39,413 nt of DNA. Origin: CAZAYP01 sp964489425 [NCBI: uncultured Verrucomicrobiota bacterium]. GTDB taxonomy: Bacteria; Verrucomicrobiota; Kiritimatiellia; RZYC01. Position numbers and translations under genes: made by a program. The notes beneath the pieces were generated by a model that searched no databases, was not told the origin of the DNA, and saw only the letters and a program-made list of their open reading frames with translations. Positions 7,105 to 14,241 of the stretch are shown piece by piece. The number at the start of each line of letters is the position of its first letter. Position 1 is the first letter of the stretch. The stretch covers positions 1 through 39,413 of the forward strand of contig CAZAYP010000052.1 of NCBI GenBank assembly GCA_964489425.1, read 5' to 3'.

Positions 7105-8214
7105 ATGCTGACCATCGCCCTCTTTCTCCTGCAGGTGCTGGCCGAAACCTGGCTGCTGATCTGCGCGATGGCGCCCTACCTCCTGTTCGGGTTCGCCGTG
7201 GCCGGCCTGCTGTCCGTGGCCATCCGGCCGGAGGTTGTCAAGCGGCACCTGGGGCCGCCGGGCTTTCGGCAGACCTTCAAGGCCACCTTGATCGGCGTGC
7301 CCATGCCCTTGTGCTCCTGCGGGGTCATCCCCGTGGCCGCGTCGCTGCGGCGGGCCGGCGCGGGCAAGGGCGCCACGGCCGCCTTCCTCGCCTCCACGCC
7401 CGAAACCGGGGTGGACAGCCTGCTGGCCACCTGGGGGCTCCTCGGCCCGATGTTCGCCATGATCCGGGTGGTGGTGGCTTTCTGCACCGGCTTCCTGGCC
7501 GGTTTCATGGTGGACTGGCTGGATCCGCGCGATCCGCGGCCGCCCGCGGAGACCGGGGGCTCCGGGCCGGACTCCGGGCCCCGGCGCTCGTGGCTGGTCC
7601 GGGCGTTCCGCTTTGGTTTCGTGGTGCTGCCCGCGGACATTGGCCGCGCGTTGCTGGTCGGCGTGGTCATCGCCGGGGTTTTGGGCGCGGTGATCCCGGA
7701 CAACTTCCTGGCGGACAAGCTGGGCCACAGCCCGCTGGCCTACCTGGTGATCACCGCGTTCGCCATCCCGGTGTACGTGTGCTCGACCGGGTCCATCCCG
7801 ATCGCCGCGGCCATGATGAAGGCCGGCCTCTCGCCCGGCACGGCGCTGGTGTTCCTGATCGCCGGGCCGGCGACCAACGCGGCGACGATCAGTATCCTGT
7901 GGACCATGCTGGGCCGGCGCACCACGATCATTTACCTGGTGTCCATCATCGCCTGTGCGTGGCTGGCCGGCGGATTGGTGGACCTGGCGCCGGGCAACGC
8001 GGTCCTGGTCCGGCACCTGCATGCGCACGGCCAGTTGGGCGGGTGGTTTTACCAGGCCGCGGGCATCCTGCTGCTGGGAGTGCTCGGGGGATCGTTTCTT
8101 GCCCAGCGGCTGGCCCGCCGGGCCGCGGCGCCGGCTTGCGCCCATTGCGCGGCGGCAGAAAAAGAAAAACAGACCCCGGCCGGCGGCGGTGAACCGCCCG
8201 GCCCGCCGGCCTGA
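7105..8214 (+). CDS. SO_0444-type permease (Cu/Zn efflux family, DUF318)
   Basis: A 369-aa inner-membrane protein with about eight to ten helices. The family hallmark is PLCSCGVIPVAASLRRAGA, with Cys70 and Cys72 in the first conserved block. A matching second half contains IPVYVCSTGSIPIAAAMMKAGLS-like residues near 225-245. The C-terminus ends in a soluble tail with an ACAHC motif (CxxC), a plausible metal-binding site. Related permeases export copper or zinc, or sit in arsenic and redox islands, so the substrate is uncertain. The ATG at 7105 has no strong RBS and is 15 bases after the kinase stop, which suggests translation from the kinase message. Confidence 0.85.
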   Translation: MLTIALFLLQVLAETWLLICAMAPYLLFGFAVAGLLSVAIRPEVVKRHLGPPGFRQTFKATLIGVPMPLCSCGVIPVAASLRRAGAGKGATAAFLASTPETGVDSLLATWGLLGPMFAMIRVVVAFCTGFLAGFMVDWLDPRDPRPPAETGGSGPDSGPRRSWLVRAFRFGFVVLPADIGRALLVGVVIAGVLGAVIPDNFLADKLGHSPLAYLVITAFAIPVYVCSTGSIPIAAAMMKAGLSPGTALVFLIAGPATNAATISILWTMLGRRTTIIYLVSIIACAWLAGGLVDLAPGNAVLVRHLHAHGQLGGWFYQAAGILLLGVLGGSFLAQRLARRAAAPACAHCAAAEKEKQTPAGGGEPPGPPA

Positions 8215-8226
8215 CGCCGGGGCCCC

Positions 8227-8931
8227 TTACTGCACGGGGCTGAGGGTCGGCGCGACCACTTCTTCTTCGAACACCGCGGTCTCGATCACTTCGCCGGACG
8301 GTTTCTGGTCGATCACGATGGTTTCACGCTCGCGGATCACTTCCTGCCGCTGGCCTTGCGGCGGAACATAAACGCGCTCTTCGCGCCCGTCGGGCATTAC
8401 CTTGACCGGCATGCTGCCGTCGTACCAGCTCTGGGCGCGCTTGTCCTGGTTGACATCCACGAGCGTCAGGTTGTAGCGGCCGGCAAACCACGCCCAGTCG
8501 CGGTCCTTGAAGTCATACGCCCGGGCCAGGGAATTGACGAGGCGCGGGGTGTCGATATCCTGGATGCGGTACACGTTGGGGCACCAGGCCGAGGACTCGA
8601 CCAGCACGGGCGGCAGCAGGGCGGCGTCGCCGACGAGGATGATGCGGCTGGGCGGGTTGCCGAGGAAGCTGGCCTCGGCGTAGCTGGTGAGGGACACGTA
8701 GACCCACTCCTTGCCGTTCCACGCATAGAGCAGGGGTTCGGCCGTGCTGGCGTCGCCCTGGTAGGAAACCAGCACCGAGGGGAAGACGCGGTTGATGTCG
8801 AAGGCCACCTGCAGCACGGTGTACCGCGCGGGCACCACCAGCATGGTGGGGCCCTGGGGAGCGGCCTGGATTGCGCCCGCCACCAGACCGAGACCGAGGA
8901 TTCCTGCCAGCATCCGCCGTTGCATCTTCAT
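8227..8931 (-). CDS. secreted protein of unknown function
   Basis: A 234-aa protein with a clear signal peptide (about 1-23, ending AIQAAP). The mature part starts with a compact domain (MLVVPARYTVLQVAFDINRVFPSVLVSY) and continues with repeated strand-helix units such as RIILVGDAALLPPVL. The last third is charged and Gln/Glu/Val-rich (GQRQEVIRERETIVIDQ). No family was recognised. The strand pattern slightly resembles cell-wall-binding Rossmann-like repeats, but this is weak. GGAG five to six bases before the ATG at 8931 supports the start. It diverges from another secreted protein across a palindrome. The stop faces the permease gene with a 12-base gap. Confidence 0.7.
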   Translation of the reverse strand: MKMQRRMLAGILGLGLVAGAIQAAPQGPTMLVVPARYTVLQVAFDINRVFPSVLVSYQGDASTAEPLLYAWNGKEWVYVSLTSYAEASFLGNPPSRIILVGDAALLPPVLVESSAWCPNVYRIQDIDTPRLVNSLARAYDFKDRDWAWFAGRYNLTLVDVNQDKRAQSWYDGSMPVKVMPDGREERVYVPPQGQRQEVIRERETIVIDQKPSGEVIETAVFEEEVVAPTLSPVQ

Positions 8932-8967
8932 GACCGCTCCTTTTGATTGCTTGAAATTATCGGGCGG

Positions 8968-8996
8968 AACCTACACCGGATCGCGGCAGGACTCAA
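8968..8996 (-). promoter_or_regulatory. sigma70-like promoter of the secreted-protein gene
   Basis: On the minus strand, TTGAGT (8996-8991), a 17-base spacer and TAGGTT (8973-8968). The leader to the ATG at 8931 would be about 30 bases and includes the GGAG site. The palindrome at 9014-9036 lies 18 bases upstream of this -35 box. Confidence 0.45.
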
Positions 8997-9013
8997 GCGT
9001 TAAATCGGGCGCT

Positions 9014-9036
9014 TTTTGTTAATGTATTTAACAAAA
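9014..9036. promoter_or_regulatory. perfect palindrome, operator candidate
   Basis: The nine-base arms TTTTGTTAA (9014-9022) and TTAACAAAA (9028-9036) are exact reverse complements around a five-base spacer. The size and AT-rich dyad are typical of a dimeric repressor site. The right arm contains the -35 box of the plus-strand promoter. Its position between divergent genes suggests control of both. Confidence 0.6.
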
Positions 9037-9056
9037 TGCACAAGCTGGTTTACTAT
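9028..9056 (+). promoter_or_regulatory. sigma70-like promoter overlapping the palindrome
   Basis: TTAACA (9028-9033), a 17-base spacer and TACTAT (9051-9056), the best -35/-10 pair in this intergenic region. The -35 box lies inside the palindrome, so a bound protein would block RNA polymerase. Transcription would start near 9063, about 22 bases before the ATG. Confidence 0.6.
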
Positions 9057-9084
9057 AGTTAGTGTCATTCAAAGGGCGTGCCTC

Positions 9085-9657
9085 ATGAAACGGTGGATTG
9101 TGCTGTGGCTGGGTTGCGGATTGGTTTGCGTTCTCGGCGGAGCTGCGTGGTCCGAGTCGCCGGCGGACGTTACGCCGCCCCATCTGGTGGCCTTGGACTT
9201 CAGTCCCCGGCGGATCAGTGCCGCCAACCTGCACGAGCCCCTGAAAATCACGGCCCGCGTCCAGGACGACATCAGCGGCGTCACCGACGGGATCATCAAC
9301 GGCAAGCGGTGTGGGCTGCCCCAGGTCCAATTTTGCAGCCCGTCGGGACATCAGATCATTGTGTTGCTTTCCGCGCCCCAAAACCTGGTGGCGGGCAACC
9401 CGCGGGATGGAATTTTTGAGGCGACGATCCGCATTGCCCGGAACATGGAGCCGGGGGCGTGGCGGATTTCCAGCCTGTACCTTCTGGACGATGCCGGCAA
9501 CGCCCGGTGGATCGACCAGGCCCAGTTGCAAGAGCGCGGCTTCCCCACGGAGTTCCGGATCCACACCGCGCTGTTCCTGTCTGCGGCCAACGTGCCCTGG
9601 CGCCAGTGGTACGGCCTGGGCTGGGGCCTGGAAGCGCCGGCGCCGATGCTGCAATAG
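9085..9657 (+). CDS. secreted Ig-like domain protein, unknown function
   Basis: A 190-aa protein with a signal peptide (about 1-22, VLWLGCGLVCVLGGAAWS). The mature protein begins DVTPPHLVALDFSPRRISA and continues with a beta-rich segment (LKITARVQDDISGVTDG). This matches the pattern of short Ig-like or cadherin-like domains found in bacterial exported proteins (TPP...L..F.P..I, then tarv.DD.SGV). A second strand set ends near WRISSLYLLDDAGNARW. No catalytic motif is visible. The ATG at 9085 follows AAAGGG by eight bases. An upstream ATG-like start at 9016 would cross the promoter and is rejected. The gene faces a glycosyltransferase gene tail to tail. Confidence 0.75.
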   Translation: MKRWIVLWLGCGLVCVLGGAAWSESPADVTPPHLVALDFSPRRISAANLHEPLKITARVQDDISGVTDGIINGKRCGLPQVQFCSPSGHQIIVLLSAPQNLVAGNPRDGIFEATIRIARNMEPGAWRISSLYLLDDAGNARWIDQAQLQERGFPTEFRIHTALFLSAANVPWRQWYGLGWGLEAPAPMLQ

Positions 9658-9664
9658 GCGCGCC

Positions 9665-10648
9665 TCAGCCCGCCGGCCGGCCCAGCCAGTGGCGCGCCTT
9701 GCGCGCGGCGGCGCGCGGGAACTGGCGCGCCAGGCGCATGATCCACGGCCGCCAATACCGCGCCGCGCCACCATCCGGCACGTTGGCCCGGCGCAGTTCC
9801 TCGAGCAGGTGCGTGCGGTCGAGCCAGTCCTGCTGGATGAAAAAAGAGTAATGCAGGACAATCAGCGCGCAATCCATGACATTGAAATGGTCGTGGTCCA
9901 AAATCCACTGGCACCAGCCCGGCTCGTCGGTGCGCGGGATGCCGCCCATTTTCTGCCACAAGCGGTAATCGTAACAAATGCAGCCGATGCTGAAGCGGTC
10001 GGGGAAGCGGTGGTAGCGCGCACCGCCCGCCTGGGCCAACCGGCGCCGCTGTTCCTCGTTGGCGGGGTCCAGGCACAGGAATTTCCGCGTGGCCCATGCG
10101 GCCACCACCGGGCTTTGCCAGGTAAATCCATAGCAGATCGGATCCGGATCCTGCCGGAAGCGCGCGCGGAATTCCGCCAGCCATTCGGGATAAAAGCGCG
10201 TCAACAATTGGTGCAGCCCCATGGCATTGTTGGGAATCAGCGGGCTGATCAGGCCCAGGCGGTCGTCGGCCTGAAATTCCCCATACACCTCCAGCATCCG
10301 ATCGATCCATCCGGAGGGGGTAAAGATATCCTCGTCGATCTTGATATACACCGCCCCGGGATACTTGCGAACGCATTCGTTCTGCATCCAGGAAATGCCG
10401 TCCGGGCGCGTGCCGGGGCCGATGATCTGGTCAAAACGGGCTTCCGGATGGCGCGCGATTACGGATTGCACAAACTGCATATGCCGCGCTCCCGGCGCAT
10501 TCAAAAGGAATACCACCCGGTCAAAGCGGGCCAGTTCCCCACGGCGTTCCAGCAGTTCAAGCTGGAGGCGCACGCAATCGGTGCGCATGTTGGTCAGGAT
10601 CATCAATATGACCTGGCGGTCCCGGCCCATATCGTTATTGGGGTTCAT
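9665..10648 (-). CDS. glycosyltransferase, GT-A fold (DxD)
   Basis: A 327-aa cytoplasmic protein that starts with an alternating hydrophobic strand (QVILMILTNMRTDCVRLQLE). It has a strong GT-A metal-binding motif in AVYIKIDEDIFTPSGWIDRM, followed by helices and a region rich in Trp/Tyr/His. It does not match the common GT2 N-terminus (VIIPxYNE), so the family is not assigned. The ATG at 10648 has no RBS and lies eight bases after a TATAAA -10 box, which indicates a leaderless message. An in-frame TTG at 10684 is the promoter -35 box, so it is not the start. It is encoded head to head with a GT2 enzyme. Confidence 0.75.
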   Translation of the reverse strand: MNPNNDMGRDRQVILMILTNMRTDCVRLQLELLERRGELARFDRVVFLLNAPGARHMQFVQSVIARHPEARFDQIIGPGTRPDGISWMQNECVRKYPGAVYIKIDEDIFTPSGWIDRMLEVYGEFQADDRLGLISPLIPNNAMGLHQLLTRFYPEWLAEFRARFRQDPDPICYGFTWQSPVVAAWATRKFLCLDPANEEQRRRLAQAGGARYHRFPDRFSIGCICYDYRLWQKMGGIPRTDEPGWCQWILDHDHFNVMDCALIVLHYSFFIQQDWLDRTHLLEELRRANVPDGGAARYWRPWIMRLARQFPRAAARKARHWLGRPAG

Positions 10649-10655
10649 CCCTGCT

Positions 10656-10684
10656 TTTATAGCCGGGGCCTGCCCATGGCGCAA
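10656..10684 (-). promoter_or_regulatory. sigma70-like promoter giving a leaderless message
   Basis: On the minus strand, TTGCGC (10684-10679), a 17-base spacer and TATAAA (10661-10656). Only seven bases separate the -10 box from the ATG at 10648, so transcription should start at or one base before the start codon. Confidence 0.55.
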
Positions 10685-10714
10685 CCCCGCAATATCCGGG
10701 GATCCGCGGCGAGA

Positions 10715-10744
10715 TTGACAGGAGCGCGGCGCGGCGGCTAGAGT
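10715..10744 (+). promoter_or_regulatory. sigma70-like promoter giving a leaderless message
   Basis: A perfect TTGACA (10715-10720), an 18-base spacer and TAGAGT (10739-10744). The ATG of the GT2 gene lies eight bases further on, with no room for an RBS after the predicted transcription start. Confidence 0.6.
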
Positions 10745-10752
10745 CAGCGGCC

Positions 10753-11829
10753 ATGGATCCAGAAGCGAAGGCCGCAGACGGCGCCGGTCCGGCGGCGCTG
10801 GTTTCCGTCATCGTGGTGGCGCGGAACGAGGCGGGCAACCTGCCGCGGTTGAAGCGTTCGCTGGACCGCCTGGCCCGGCCGCCGGGCATGGCCCTGGAAA
10901 CCATCCTGGTGGACAATGGCAGCACCGATGGCACCGGGGCCCGGGCGCGGGACCTCGGCTTCGATGGGGTGCTGGACCTGCCGGGTCTAAACCTGCCCCA
11001 GTGTCGCAACCGCGGCGCGGCTGCCGCGCGGGGCGGATGGCTGGCCTACGTGGACGCGGACTGCGAGGTGGCGCCCGACTGGTTAACGCAGGCCGCGGCG
11101 TACATGGGGGCGCCCGGCCCGCTGATCATGGGCTGGCCCACGGCGTTGCCGGCGCAGGCCACGTGGCTGCAGCGGGCCTGGCACTTCCACTGGACCCACA
11201 AGAACATGGCGTACGAGGAGCGCCAGAGCCGGCGCGTCATCCGCAGGGAGAGCTTTCGCCTGGTCACGACCAAGAACATGGTGATGAACCGGGTCGCGTT
11301 CGAACAGGTGGGCGGGTTTGACGAGCGCCTGGCGACCGGCGAGGACACCAACCTGGTGTACCGCGCGGATCGGCAGGGCATAGAAGTTTTAGGCGTTCCA
11401 GATCTCCAGGTCGTCCATCACGGCGACCCGGCCACGCTGCGCGAATTTTTCCGCCAGCAACTATGGCATGCCAACCGGCGCAGCTATGGCGCCATCCTGG
11501 CCCGGGGCGTGGCCAGCCCCGGCAGTCATGCGCCGGTATTCAGCGCGCTGTTCCTGGGGGCCATGGCCGGCCTGTTGCTGGCGCCGGTGCTGGCGTGGGC
11601 GCGGCACGCGGCATGGCCGTGGCTGATGGCGCTGCCGCTCGTGGCGCTGGTCACCGGCCCGGCCCTGCTCATGGGCTGGCGTGGTCGATCGTTGGCGCAG
11701 GTGCCGGCGTTATGCGTATTATACCTGGTCTATGGCGTTGCCCGGGCCGTGGATTTGCTGGGTTGCGCACCGGCCAAGCCGGCGTGGAAAGCAACTGCGG
11801 GCCCAATGGACAAAGGAACTGGGCGGTGA
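10753..11829 (+). CDS. GT2-family glycosyltransferase with C-terminal membrane helices
   Basis: A 358-aa inverting GT-A enzyme. The N-terminal strand LVSVIVVARNEAGNLPRL leads to the nucleotide-binding DNGSTDGTG and the metal site DADCEVAP. The catalytic region includes GGFDERLATGEDTNLVYR, matching the ED acid/base area. Three or more membrane helices follow residue 255, placing the enzyme at the inner face of the cytoplasmic membrane. The stop overlaps the next start by four bases (GTGA), so it is translationally coupled to the GT39-like gene. It is probably part of glycan assembly that acts with the divergent cluster. The message appears leaderless. Confidence 0.88.
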   Translation: MDPEAKAADGAGPAALVSVIVVARNEAGNLPRLKRSLDRLARPPGMALETILVDNGSTDGTGARARDLGFDGVLDLPGLNLPQCRNRGAAAARGGWLAYVDADCEVAPDWLTQAAAYMGAPGPLIMGWPTALPAQATWLQRAWHFHWTHKNMAYEERQSRRVIRRESFRLVTTKNMVMNRVAFEQVGGFDERLATGEDTNLVYRADRQGIEVLGVPDLQVVHHGDPATLREFFRQQLWHANRRSYGAILARGVASPGSHAPVFSALFLGAMAGLLLAPVLAWARHAAWPWLMALPLVALVTGPALLMGWRGRSLAQVPALCVLYLVYGVARAVDLLGCAPAKPAWKATAGPMDKGTGR

Positions 11830-13634
11830 GGTTCGGGCTGATAGGCGTATGCTGGCTGCGGCTGGCCCTGACGTGGCGAGCGTCTGGATTGCTCGGGTTT
11901 CTGGGCGGAACGATCCTGGCGGCCGCGGCTATGGATGTATATCCAGCCATCCTATTGGCACAGATTGGCTCCCCCGACGGCAACTTGTCGGCGCCTTATC
12001 TTGCAATGCTCAAGGCTTCCCAATGCACCGTCGGTTGGTGCCTGCTGATTGGCGCTTTGGTTGCGCCGTGGGCCGAAGTGGCGGCGCAACGATGGCGGCC
12101 GGCCCTGACGCGTCTCCCGGCGCCAAAGTTCTATGCCCTGCTCTTTATGCTGGCCTTTGGGCTATGCCTGGCCACCCAGCGCTTGGTTTTCGACAACATT
12201 CCGCACATTTCCGATGCAACCAGCCATGTGTTTCAAGCCAAAATATTCAGCCGCGGGCATCTGTGGGCGCCCAATCCGCCCTGTTGCTGGAGTTTTTTCC
12301 AGGACAACGTGGTGATGAGCTATGCCGGCCGCTGGCACACTAAATATTTTCCGGGGCACGCGCTGTGGCTAACTCTCGGGGAGTTGGCCGGACTGGGCTG
12401 GGCCAGCATGCCCTTGGCCATGGCCGGAGCTGCAGTGCTTCTCGGCCTGGTCACGCGACGGTTTTTTGATGACCTCACAGCCCGCCTTACGGCAATCCTT
12501 TTTGTTTTTTCACCCCTGGTGTTGCTGACGGGGGCTTCGTTCATGTCGCACATGACCCTGCTCTTGTTCGCGTTGGCCATGGTTACGCTACTTCAATACC
12601 AATTTCGTTGGACCGATCTGGCCGCCGGGTTGGCGGGTGGCTTGGCCTTATTGACCCGGCCGCTGGATTTTTTGCTCGTGGCCATGCCCTGCGGTGTGCT
12701 GCTGCTCTGGCATTATCGCCGGACGCCCATGCAGGGGCTGCGGCGGGTGCCGTGGCTGGCGGCGGGGTTCTTGCCGCCCCTGGGGTTCCTGCTGTATTGG
12801 AATTTTCAACTCTACGGTGCGATCGGGGCCACAGGCTATAATTTCAATCGGACGCACTCGATTACGCCCATTATCCGGGATGCCATTGGCTTCAGCGCGC
12901 AATATACCCTGGCTTCGGCCCTGGGGGTGACCATGGCCAACTGGCGGCGTCTTAACCAAGCCCTTTTCGGATGGCCCACGTCGCTGCTATTTGTTGCGCT
13001 GGCGCTGCCCGGGTTGGCCAGGGACCGCCGGATTTTAGTTTGTGTTGCGGGCGTCGTGGCGGTCACGGCGGCGTTCATGCTGTTCATGTATGGCAGCGTG
13101 GAGCTTGAGGCGCGCTACTATTCACTGCTGGCTCCGCCGCTGATCGTCCTGACGGTTATGGGCATAAAAAAAGCCCGCCGCATGGCGGGCCGGTCTTGGA
13201 GCAGCGCCAACAGCCGTGTGTTTTGCACAGGGGTCGTGCTGGCCTGCTCCGTATATGCCGCGGCCTATTACTGGCCGCGTTATCTATGGCCCAAGTACTC
13301 CGACGATTACGAATGGTGCTCGCCTACGCTCGGACAACTGGCGCAGCGCGCCGGTCTTCAGCACGCCCTGGTGATCATCCCCGCGCTGGGGGATATGAAA
13401 TACGGCTACGCCGCGGGCTTCATTCACAACGACCCCTGGCTGAGCAACGATATCATTTATGCACGGGAATGGAGCCCGGAACAAAACCAGTGCCTGCGAG
13501 ACAATTTCCCTGGCCGCCGGCTGGTCCGGTTTCATCCGCACCAACAAGGGCGCAGCGGGGTTTTTACCGACGGTCCGGCACCCCGCGCGGCGGATCCTCC
13601 GGCCCCGCAGACGCCGGGGCCAGGCGGGCCATAA
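11826..13634 (+). CDS. GT39/ArnT-like membrane glycosyltransferase
   Basis: A 602-aa polytopic protein with about twelve hydrophobic helices and a soluble C-terminal part. The first large loop region has DNIPHISDATSHVFQAKIFSRG, matching the acidic D/E motif that binds the polyprenyl-phosphate sugar in PMT_2 (GT39/GT83) enzymes; AGRWHTKYFPGHALWLTLG is also typical. The family moves a sugar from a lipid carrier to an acceptor on the periplasmic side. The GTG at 11826 overlaps the previous stop (GTGA), with AAGGA upstream. The last 30 residues are Pro/Gly/Ala-rich and overlap the end of the convergent methyltransferase gene by 71 bases. The terminator of the opposite-strand operon lies inside this gene. 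Confidence 0.82.
   Translation: MRFGLIGVCWLRLALTWRASGLLGFLGGTILAAAAMDVYPAILLAQIGSPDGNLSAPYLAMLKASQCTVGWCLLIGALVAPWAEVAAQRWRPALTRLPAPKFYALLFMLAFGLCLATQRLVFDNIPHISDATSHVFQAKIFSRGHLWAPNPPCCWSFFQDNVVMSYAGRWHTKYFPGHALWLTLGELAGLGWASMPLAMAGAAVLLGLVTRRFFDDLTARLTAILFVFSPLVLLTGASFMSHMTLLLFALAMVTLLQYQFRWTDLAAGLAGGLALLTRPLDFLLVAMPCGVLLLWHYRRTPMQGLRRVPWLAAGFLPPLGFLLYWNFQLYGAIGATGYNFNRTHSITPIIRDAIGFSAQYTLASALGVTMANWRRLNQALFGWPTSLLFVALALPGLARDRRILVCVAGVVAVTAAFMLFMYGSVELEARYYSLLAPPLIVLTVMGIKKARRMAGRSWSSANSRVFCTGVVLACSVYAAAYYWPRYLWPKYSDDYEWCSPTLGQLAQRAGLQHALVIIPALGDMKYGYAAGFIHNDPWLSNDIIYAREWSPEQNQCLRDNFPGRRLVRFHPHQQGRSGVFTDGPAPRAADPPAPQTPGPGGP
13166..13190 (-). terminator. intrinsic terminator of the glycan cluster, antisense inside GT39
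   Basis: Read on the minus strand: GCCCGCC, loop ATGC, GGCGGGC, then seven T residues. This is a textbook Rho-independent terminator with a perfect seven-base GC stem. It lies about 370 bases downstream of the last minus-strand gene and within the plus-strand GT39 coding sequence, where it codes Lys-Lys-Ala-Arg-Arg-Met-Ala-Gly. On the plus strand the run would be A's before the stem, so it should act in one direction only. Confidence 0.75.
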
Positions 13635-14208
13635 AGTGCAGGTTGCGATCCAGCAACCACCCGGCCGGGGCGGGATACAAATGCAGGCGCCCGATCCAGG
13701 CCTCGACCCGCAAGCCCATGCGTGCAAATAGCGCCAACCACTGGGGCCGGGACTGGTAGTTGAAAGGCAGCGCCACGCCATAGCTGTCGTTGCTGACCCG
13801 GTCCATCCGCCGCAACAGGCGGTGTTCCCACGGGTGATGGCACAGGTGATCCTTGATGACCACGCACTGGCCCACCCGCGCCATCTCGGCCAGGAGGCCC
13901 GCCATGTCGGACGCGTGGTGCAATACATCGATGCAGAGGACCGCGGCGAAATACCGGTCGGGGAACGGCAGGTTGCGCCCATCGAAAGGTTCCACCGGAA
14001 TGGCCGTGTGCGGGCGGACCAGCACATCCACGCCCTGGAGCGTCAAATCCGGCCGCAGTTGGGCCAGGCGCTGGGCCAGCAGGCCGTCGCCGGCGCCGAC
14101 GTCCAAGACGCGTCCGCCGGTGGGCAGCAACCGCGCCAGATGCGCTACCAGCACCCGGACCCGGTGGGGATGCACAAACCGGTGGTGGATCCATTCCACG
14201 ATATTCAT
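13564..14208 (-). CDS. class I SAM-dependent methyltransferase
   Basis: A 214-aa Rossmann-fold methyltransferase. Motif I is RVLDVGAGDGLLAQRL (about 35-50), with GVDV as the acidic end of strand 2 (motif II). Strand 4 reads YFAAVLCIDVLHHASD. It resembles the methyltransf_11 group, which methylates small molecules or glycans. The start was set at ATG 14208 because GAGGTG lies four to five bases before it; a GTG two codons upstream is also open. It is the last gene of the minus-strand cluster, 33 bases after the GT4 gene, and overlaps the 3' end of the convergent GT39 gene by 71 bases. Confidence 0.85.
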   Translation of the reverse strand: MNIVEWIHHRFVHPHRVRVLVAHLARLLPTGGRVLDVGAGDGLLAQRLAQLRPDLTLQGVDVLVRPHTAIPVEPFDGRNLPFPDRYFAAVLCIDVLHHASDMAGLLAEMARVGQCVVIKDHLCHHPWEHRLLRRMDRVSNDSYGVALPFNYQSRPQWLALFARMGLRVEAWIGRLHLYPAPAGWLLDRNLHFMARLAPASAGPEDPPRGVPDRR

Positions 14209-14241
14209 CGCCACCTCATGCCGCCCCGGAACCGCGCAGGT

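Noticed and set aside
10682-10684. TTG as start of the GT-A gene at 9665-10648
   Set aside because: It is part of the -35 box and precedes the likely transcription start.
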